From assembly GCA_964512305.1 (NCBI GenBank), contig CAZEIW010000156.1, positions 1 to 17,481 on the forward strand: a DNA stretch of 17,481 bases, read 5' to 3'. A program made the position numbers and the translations under genes. Shown here in pieces: positions 12,618 through 17,481 of this stretch; position 1 is the stretch's first letter, and each line of letters opens with the position of its first letter. A model generated the notes under the pieces. The model did no database searches and had not been told where the DNA came from. It saw only the letters and a list, made by a program, of their open reading frames with translations. The DNA is from CAZEIW01 sp964512305 (GTDB lineage: Bacteria > Pseudomonadota > Gammaproteobacteria > Burkholderiales > Burkholderiaceae_F).

Positions 12618-13096
12618 GCGGCACGAGGAGCTTCGCGCTGCAACCCGACCGCAAGGGGATGACCTGGGACCTCCTGCTGTACGTCCCGACCGTGGTGGCG
12701 CTGGCTTCGATGGCGTTCAAGTTCTGGTACGGCGGCGATCAGAGCCTGGCGTATCTGCTGTCGTTTCTCGCCTGCTTCTTCCTCATCGCCGGCGCCAACC
12801 GCGTGCTCAAGACGCGGCTGATGCTGCTGCCCTCGGCACCGGTCGGGCTCGAGATCGCGGACGACGTGATACGGGTGATCCTGCGCGGCGGGCAGGCGAC
12901 CGATCTGGTCAAGGAGCAGCGCTTCTACACCGACTACGCCGGCCGCACGTTCGGCGTCTCGGGTCTCGATCGCGGCGGCCGGCGCCAGCAGGTCGTCCTG
13001 CACAAGGGACAGTTCGCCGACGAGAAGCAGTTCGGAGCGGCACAGGACGCGCTGCGGCGCGCGACCAAGGCGACCGCCGGCCCCGCGAAGCGTTAG
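12614..13096 (+). CDS. Two-helix membrane protein with a soluble C-terminal domain
   Basis: 160 residues. Two helices (about 18-36 and 44-63) are followed by a soluble domain beginning RVLKTRLMLLPSAPVGLEIADDVIRVIL. That stretch alternates beta-like segments, as in PH-like membrane proteins, and ends in a basic tail. I do not recognise a specific family. It is coupled to the thioredoxin-like gene by an ATGA overlap, so it belongs to the same operon. Its stop overlaps the stop of the minus-strand gene at 13093, making a tight convergent junction. Confidence 0.75.
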   Translation: MSGTRSFALQPDRKGMTWDLLLYVPTVVALASMAFKFWYGGDQSLAYLLSFLACFFLIAGANRVLKTRLMLLPSAPVGLEIADDVIRVILRGGQATDLVKEQRFYTDYAGRTFGVSGLDRGGRRQQVVLHKGQFADEKQFGAAQDALRRATKATAGPAKR

Positions 13097-13296
13097 CGGC
13101 GCTCGCCGCGCCGGCGCCGGATCACGTCCCACGCCATGTAGGCGATCAGCGCCGCGACCAGCGCGCACAATCCGATCGTGAGCTTCGTCTCGGTCTCCGG
13201 GCTGACGAGGCCGCCGACGAACATGTGCACGACCAGGCTCATGATCAGCATCGAGCTGATCGCGACGACGGCGTAGATCAGGATTTCCTTGAACAT
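13093..13296 (-). CDS. 67-residue two-helix membrane protein
   Basis: Two hydrophobic helices (about 4-28 and 38-57), a short acidic loop (SPETETKL) and a very basic C-terminus (RRRRGERR). No family recognised. The start ATG at 13296 lacks a strong ribosome site, but the gene sits 29 bases behind a large minus-strand membrane protein gene and is probably co-transcribed with it. Its stop shares bases with the stop of the plus-strand gene. Confidence 0.6.
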   Translation of the reverse strand: MFKEILIYAVVAISSMLIMSLVVHMFVGGLVSPETETKLTIGLCALVAALIAYMAWDVIRRRRGERR

Positions 13297-13325
13297 GGCG
13301 CGCTCGACGTCCCGGGGCGGCGGAT

Positions 13326-14828
13326 TCAACCGGATCCCATCGGTGCCGGGGCGGCGGGCGCGGGCTGCGGCGCGTGGATCCTCACGATCACGCCGCCGGG
13401 CTGCAGGGCGAGGGTCTCCGCCGTCTGTCCGCCGAGCAGCGCCAGGTTGTGCGAAAGCGCCCCGTTGCCTGGATACCGCGGATCGAAGACGACATAGTCG
13501 ATTCCGCGCAGCATCCTGAGCAGCGCCGCCTCGTCCTCGACGACCGGCGGCAGCGGCAGCGTGCTGCAGCGGCAGGCCACCATGGTGCGGCCGGGCCACT
13601 GGCTGGCGACTCGCGGGCCTGCCTTGGCGGCCCCGCCGCCAGCGGCGGCGGCCGCCTCGGGCCGGGATTCGTCGATCGTGTCGGCGAGCGCCTTGATCAC
13701 CCGGTCCTGCGCGGTCAGTGCCGGTCCGTCCTTCAGCAGCAGGTAGGTCTGCTTGTCGGAGTAAAGGAACGCCGTCGCGACGACGATCACGAGCGCAAAC
13801 GCGATGCCGCGCTGGCCGATGAAGCCGGGCAGGGCGCCCAGCGGCGCCTCGAGCAGCAGCGGGAAGCCCCAGAACAGCACGACGACCAGCGCGATCAGCG
13901 CGAGCACCGTGTCGCCGGTTGCGAGCGCCGGCACCAGCGAGAGCAGCACCATGCGTCCGAACAGGTCGCCGAAGCCGCTGGCGAACCGCCGCCACACGAC
14001 CGTGACCGTCACAAGGAGCAGCAGGGTCCCGACGACCCAGCGCGCGAGGCCCGCGTCGGCGCCGGGATCTGCGTCGGCGCCGAAGAGCGCATCGGACAGC
14101 GCGAGGACCGGATTGCCGAACCAGCGCACGTGCGGCCAGCCCGCCGCCAGCAGGAGCCCACCGACGGTGACGGCGGCGATGCCGACCCAGAAATGGATTC
14201 GCGTATTGCCGTGGACCGGCATCGCGGGGTTGCGAGCCAGCGGCTCGCGATACCACGCCCAGGCGAGCACCGCCGGGTAGGCGAGGCCGGCCGGATGCAG
14301 CGTGACCGCCGTCAGGCAGAGCATCAGCTGCGCGAAGTAAAGGCCGCCGAACGCGTGCGGGGTCTCGCGGTACCACACGTCCAGCCAGGCCCCTGCGACG
14401 AACACGAACAGCAGATACGGGCCCAGCCCGATCGCGTCGATCTGCTGCAGAAGCAGCGGAGACAGCAGCAGCAGGCCGCTCGCGAGCAGCGCGCCCTCGG
14501 CGTCGCCGGAGCGGCTGCGCCAGCGGAAGACGGCAAGCACCGCAACGGCGGCCAGCACCAGCGTCAGCAGCTTGCCGGCGAGCAGGCTGCCGGGGAACAG
14601 GAAACCGGCCGGGATCAGGAACACCGCGCGGAAATCCGGCACGCCCAGCACGACGATCGGGCTCGCGACCTGGTCGACGACCGACCACAGGAACAGCATC
14701 ACGCGCGCGGTGCCCTCGTCGACGCCGAACGGCGTGCGGTTGAGCAATTGCGTCGCGAGCAATCCCCAGAGCACCAGCGCCGCGTAGGCCCAGAAAAGGT
14801 TCGGAATGCGGGAAGGCCGTGCGCTCAT
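13326..14828 (-). CDS. Large polytopic membrane protein, possibly GT-C-type glycosyltransferase
   Basis: 500 residues with roughly ten or more membrane helices over residues 10-365 and a soluble C-terminal domain of about 135 residues (DKQTYLLLKDGPALTAQ onwards). The first loop contains FGVDEG (D37-E38), and the fold of many helices plus a C-terminal soluble domain is like ArnT/PMT-type GT-C enzymes, which use lipid-linked sugars. I cannot confirm this from motifs, so the function is open. Its link with respiration is unclear; it may simply be a neighbour. The ATG at 14828 faces the repeat-rich divergent region. Confidence 0.6.
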   Translation of the reverse strand: MSARPSRIPNLFWAYAALVLWGLLATQLLNRTPFGVDEGTARVMLFLWSVVDQVASPIVVLGVPDFRAVFLIPAGFLFPGSLLAGKLLTLVLAAVAVLAVFRWRSRSGDAEGALLASGLLLLSPLLLQQIDAIGLGPYLLFVFVAGAWLDVWYRETPHAFGGLYFAQLMLCLTAVTLHPAGLAYPAVLAWAWYREPLARNPAMPVHGNTRIHFWVGIAAVTVGGLLLAAGWPHVRWFGNPVLALSDALFGADADPGADAGLARWVVGTLLLLVTVTVVWRRFASGFGDLFGRMVLLSLVPALATGDTVLALIALVVVLFWGFPLLLEAPLGALPGFIGQRGIAFALVIVVATAFLYSDKQTYLLLKDGPALTAQDRVIKALADTIDESRPEAAAAAGGGAAKAGPRVASQWPGRTMVACRCSTLPLPPVVEDEAALLRMLRGIDYVVFDPRYPGNGALSHNLALLGGQTAETLALQPGGVIVRIHAPQPAPAAPAPMGSG

Positions 14829-14901
14829 GTCGAGGATTGTAACGAAGGGCGCACGCTTCCATCGGAAGCGTCCGATGCCGCCATCGGAAGGGTCCCTGCG
14901 C

Positions 14902-14919
14902 CGTGACGCAGGCGTGACG
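14902..14919 (+). promoter_or_regulatory. Tandem direct repeat, response-regulator-like site 1
   Basis: CGTGACG repeats exactly after a 4-base spacer (14902-14908 and 14913-14919), an 11-base period. That 7+4+7 layout is the one used by OmpR/PhoB-family dimers (PhoB uses CTGTCAT-N4-CTGTCAT). The regulator is unknown. Confidence 0.45.
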
Positions 14920-15176
14920 TACGCGCCGTTGACGGAGGCAAAGATGCATGTTCAGGCGTTCTTCACGTCCGTGAGGCCATCCGTCAAAATGATTGCAACC
15001 GAAATGTCGGTACTCTGACCCTCGCGCGTTCGAGTCGCTCGCTTAACACAGTCTCAGCTGAGTCTCCCGGATCTGCGTCAAGACTTCCGCAGACTTTGTC
15101 GCAAAGATGCAACGCAGTTGCTTAACAAAGGACTGGCGAAGTTAATTGCGGCTCGTTAACATGAACCGCTCCCACG

Positions 15177-15194
15177 CGTGACGTTCGCGTGAAC
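15177..15194 (+). promoter_or_regulatory. Tandem direct repeat, response-regulator-like site 2
   Basis: CGTGACG (15177-15183), 4-base spacer, CGTGAAC (15188-15194). The period is again 11 bases, with one mismatch in the second half-site compared with the site at 14902. It lies about 85 bases before the start codon of the second cytochrome-porin gene. Confidence 0.45.
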
Positions 15195-15280
15195 GATCTT
15201 GCGTGGCGCCTGTGGCTCGCGGCGGCAGGGCCAATACGAAGTCAACGACGACGCCGCCAACATTTCCTCGGAGGAGATTC

Positions 15281-16720
15281 ATGGCTCTGATCAGAGTCGC
15301 CCGTTGGTTGGCGCCTGCCCTTGCGGCCGGCGCCGTCTGGGCCGGGCTCACGGCACCCGCGCACGCGGTACCGGTATTCGCGCGGCAGACCGGGCACAAC
15401 TGCCAGGCATGTCACATCAGCTACCCCGAGCTCACCGCGTACGGGCGCGAGTTCAAGCTCAACGGCTACACGTTCGGCACCGCGCAGCCGATCCCGCTCG
15501 CGTTCGCCGTGATGGCGGGTTCGACCTCCGTCTCGCGCAACGGCATGACCGTGCCCGACGGCGTCACGGTCGGGGGCACCACGGTCGACGAGGTCTGCGA
15601 TCCCTGCAACAAGATGCAGATCGGGCAGGCCAGCCTGTTCAGCGGCGGCCGGATCAGCGACAACCTCGGCGCGTTCATCCAGTGGACCTGGGTCGGGGTG
15701 GCCGCGGGCGCCGACGGCGGCGGCACGCACTCGGGCATGGACAACACCGAATTGCGCTGGGTCGGGCGCTATACGCCGGAGGGCGCGGGCGAGCCCGAGC
15801 TCGTCTACGGCCTGAACATCAACAACAACCTGACGATGCAGGACGTCTGGAACGCGGTGCCCGCGTGGCGGTACCCGTACTGGGGCGTGGGCACGACGAA
15901 TCTGCGGACCGGGCCTCCGGGACCCGCCGCAGCTCCGTTCATCGACGGCGGCACGGTTGCGCAGCGCGCGATCGGGGTGGGCGGGTACGCGTGGTGGAAG
16001 AAGACGTGGTACGCGGAGCTGTCGCTCCTGCGCGCTGCCGAAGGAACGCTGGGCTTCCTGCGCGCCGGCGACAGTCCGGACGTCGCCGGCGATGCGCTCA
16101 AGGGCTGGGGCAACCCGTACTGGCGCATCGCGTACAGCCACGACTGGGACTACAACTCGATCGAGGTCGGCGCCTTCGGCATCCAGGCCCAGCAGCATTT
16201 CGTCGATCCGACCTCCGGGCTGCCCAGCGCGAACACCAACAAGTTCAAGGACTGGGCGATCGACGCGCAGTACCAGTACAACAAGGGCGAGCCGCACGTC
16301 TTCACCGCGGCGGGCTCGTACATCCACGAGACGGCGGAGTACAACGCGGCCCTGGGAACGTCCAACCCCAGCGACACGGTGAAGGAGCTCAACCTCCGCG
16401 GCACGTACTACTACGACCGCAAGTACGGGGTGTCTCTCGGCTACACGCGGCTGACCGGCTCGGCGGACCTGAACCTCTATGCGCCGCCGGTCGCGGGCGA
16501 CGCCACGGGCACGCTCGTGCCGGCGGCGGGATTCTCGACCGACGGTTCGCCGGACAGCGATTTCTGGACGCTGGAACTGAACTGGCTGCCGCTGCAGGAC
16601 CTGCGGTTCACGGTCCAGTACATCTGGTACAACAAGCTGAACGGCTACAAGACCGACTACTACGGCAACAGGGCCAGCGACGCGAACACGCTGTTCGCGG
16701 GCATCTGGTTCGACTTCTGA
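15281..16720 (+). CDS. Cyc2-like outer-membrane monoheme cytochrome-porin fusion, copy 2
   Basis: 479 residues. A clear signal peptide ends in PAHA, giving mature VPVFARQTGHNCQACH (heme site residues 41-45), then ELTAYGREFKLNGY. A beta-barrel-like remainder ends in the aromatic motif GIWFDF. It is a paralogue of the 2229 gene: shared stretches include DNTxxR, VYGxxxxNNxTxQDVWN, LRFLRAGD/LGFLRAGD, NPYWRxAY and DAQYQY. It fits the Cyc2 design: heme plug plus porin for moving electrons across the outer membrane. A feature missing from copy 1 is a CxxC pair without histidine (C107 and C110 in EVCDPCN), perhaps a disulfide or metal site in an early loop. The start is firm: GGAGGAG precedes ATG 15281. 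A c4-type cytochrome follows after 23 bases. Confidence 0.75.
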   Translation: MALIRVARWLAPALAAGAVWAGLTAPAHAVPVFARQTGHNCQACHISYPELTAYGREFKLNGYTFGTAQPIPLAFAVMAGSTSVSRNGMTVPDGVTVGGTTVDEVCDPCNKMQIGQASLFSGGRISDNLGAFIQWTWVGVAAGADGGGTHSGMDNTELRWVGRYTPEGAGEPELVYGLNINNNLTMQDVWNAVPAWRYPYWGVGTTNLRTGPPGPAAAPFIDGGTVAQRAIGVGGYAWWKKTWYAELSLLRAAEGTLGFLRAGDSPDVAGDALKGWGNPYWRIAYSHDWDYNSIEVGAFGIQAQQHFVDPTSGLPSANTNKFKDWAIDAQYQYNKGEPHVFTAAGSYIHETAEYNAALGTSNPSDTVKELNLRGTYYYDRKYGVSLGYTRLTGSADLNLYAPPVAGDATGTLVPAAGFSTDGSPDSDFWTLELNWLPLQDLRFTVQYIWYNKLNGYKTDYYGNRASDANTLFAGIWFDF

Positions 16721-16743
16721 GGCGAGCGCGGAGGAGACGCGAT

Positions 16744-17481
16744 ATGAAAACGAAACTGACGCGACTGACGACGCGCGCCGCCCTTGCCCTTTCGACGCTG
16801 ACGCTGGCCCTGGCCGCAGGTTCGGCGGCGGCCGAAGACGCCGCCGCCCCCGCGGCGGCGGCGCCGGCGGCACCGCCAACGCGCGCCGAGAAAATGGCGC
16901 CGGACTACGCGAAGCATCTCGCGATCGTCTGGTGTTCCTCGTGCCATGGCCCGGCGGGGCGCAGCATCTCGCCGCTGTTCCCGGTGCTGGCGGCGCAAAG
17001 CGGCGAGTACCTGGCCACGCAGCTGAAGTCGTTCCGCGCACTGAACCAGGACGACACGAAGCTGACGCACGAAACGTTCTACGAGCAGTGGATGCTCAAC
17101 ATCACCGGGCTGCGCAAGCAGGAGCGCTATGAGGACGCGCCGCGCAACGAAGAGCGGGCCTGGGACTTCATGAAGGGAGTCGCTCGCGACCTCGACGACG
17201 CGACGATCAACGCCCTGGCCGCGTTCTTTTCGAGTCAGAAGGCTGTCGGGGGCAAGACGCGTGCCGATGCCGACACGCTCGCCAAGGGCAAGGCGCTGTT
17301 CGACAATGGCGACATGTCCAAGGGTCTGCTGCCGTGCCAGAGCTGCCACGGCCCGGACGCGCACGGCAACGGCCCGATCCCACGGCTGGCGGGGCAGCAC
17401 CGCGACTACGTCGAACTGCAGGTCAAGGCGATCAAGTCCGGCGTGCGCAACGTCGACCAGATGTCGCCGCTGATCCAGAGC
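16744..17481 (+). CDS. Periplasmic diheme cytochrome c, c4 type (copy 2), cut by window end
   Basis: 246 codons are visible and the frame is still open at the window edge. A signal peptide (LALAAGSAAA) leads into an Ala/Pro-rich linker and two c domains. Heme 1 is CSSCH (64-68) with probable Met ligand M143 (WDFMKGVARDL). Heme 2 is CQSCH (198-202) with LAGQHRDYVELQ and probable M240 (DQMSPLIQ). It is a paralogue of the 3632 gene (SPLFPVLAAQ and LDDATINALAAFF match SPVYPVLAAQ and LDDRTIAALAAFF), but about 30 residues are inserted in domain 1 (around 101-139, rich in E, R, W and Y). GGAGGAG precedes ATG 16744. Likely electron acceptor of the adjacent cytochrome-porin. Confidence 0.87.
   Translation, partial: MKTKLTRLTTRAALALSTLTLALAAGSAAAEDAAAPAAAAPAAPPTRAEKMAPDYAKHLAIVWCSSCHGPAGRSISPLFPVLAAQSGEYLATQLKSFRALNQDDTKLTHETFYEQWMLNITGLRKQERYEDAPRNEERAWDFMKGVARDLDDATINALAAFFSSQKAVGGKTRADADTLAKGKALFDNGDMSKGLLPCQSCHGPDAHGNGPIPRLAGQHRDYVELQVKAIKSGVRNVDQMSPLIQS

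Larger units (their letters stand above)
14829..15280. promoter_or_regulatory. Divergent, repeat-rich regulatory region upstream of the second cytochrome-porin
   Basis: About 450 bases without a supportable gene. Near the minus-strand start are an inverted repeat ACGCTTCC-ATC-GGAAGCGT (14853-14871), a 10-base direct repeat CCATCGGAAG (14859 and 14881, 22 apart) and CGTGACG-N4-CGTGACG (14902-14919). Further on are a palindrome CTCAGCTGAG (15053-15062), three consecutive small inverted repeats (15073-15121), TTAA-core motifs (15043, 15122, 15142, 15156) and CGTGACG-N4-CGTGAAC (15177-15194). No convincing sigma70 promoter was found. The density of elements suggests tight control of the 15281 gene pair. 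Confidence 0.55.

Noticed and set aside
13374..14906. 510-codon plus-strand frame across the large minus-strand membrane protein
   Set aside because: The translation is a compositionally odd Gln/Arg/Glu mixture, while the minus-strand frame gives a coherent multi-helix membrane protein with a sensible start.
13093..14949. One 618-codon minus-strand frame that includes the 67-residue protein
   Set aside because: Only its last 67 codons look like protein. The upstream part is a shadow of the 13326-14828 gene in another frame.
14806..15018. 70-codon plus-strand frame in the divergent region
   Set aside because: No ribosome site, it overlaps the start of the minus-strand gene, and it covers the operator-like repeats.

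Overview
The window is high-GC DNA, densely coding on both strands, from an aerobic or microaerobic respiring proteobacterium. Beta- or gammaproteobacterial is my inference, from the Ccm (system I) cytochrome c maturation genes, c4-type diheme cytochromes, a cbb3-type oxidase and a Gram-negative outer-membrane cytochrome-porin. Nearly every gene concerns c-type cytochromes or terminal respiration. I see no transposase, integrase, tRNA, rRNA or CRISPR array.

Layout. (1) 1-1936: the end of ccmA, then ccmB, ccmC and ccmD, tightly overlapped; ccmE-I do not follow. (2) 2229-4243: a monoheme cytochrome fused to a beta-barrel (Cyc2-like), followed by a periplasmic diheme c4-type cytochrome. (3) 4251-5002, minus strand: a membrane-anchored monoheme cytochrome c and a CcoS-like small membrane protein, translationally coupled. 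(4) 5003-5701: a 700-base, locally AT-rich regulatory region with a strong sigma70-type promoter, an operator-like inverted repeat and a structured leader of about 340 nt. (5) 5702-10435: an atypical cbb3-type oxidase operon (93-aa membrane protein, 34-aa microprotein, CcoN, enlarged CcoO, a cysteine-free CcoP-like anchor, 41-aa and 36-aa microproteins, diheme cytochrome c), closed by a clear intrinsic terminator. (6) 10553-13096: a second membrane module with a monoheme cytochrome lacking the usual Met ligand, a four-helix protein resembling the C-terminal third of CcoN, a two-helix protein, a thioredoxin-like lipoprotein and another two-helix protein. (7) 13093-14828, minus strand: a 67-aa membrane protein and a large polytopic, possibly GT-C-like, membrane protein. 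(8) 14829-15280: a divergent regulatory region rich in repeats. (9) 15281 to the end: a second Cyc2-like cytochrome-porin and a second c4-type cytochrome, cut by the window edge.

How it may work together (inference): an extracellular or surface-bound electron donor, such as Fe(II) or another reductant, would be oxidised by the Cyc2-like outer-membrane proteins. Electrons would pass to the paired c4-type cytochromes and then to the divergent cbb3 oxidase, whose usual CcoP diheme domain seems to be replaced by a separate soluble diheme cytochrome. The CcoN-fragment module at 10553-13096 may be a second, undescribed cytochrome b/c membrane complex. The most novel-looking points are the heme-free CcoP anchor, the stand-alone CcoN C-terminal-like protein with its ligand-deficient cytochrome partner, and the duplicated cytochrome-porin/c4 pairs flanking the oxidase.
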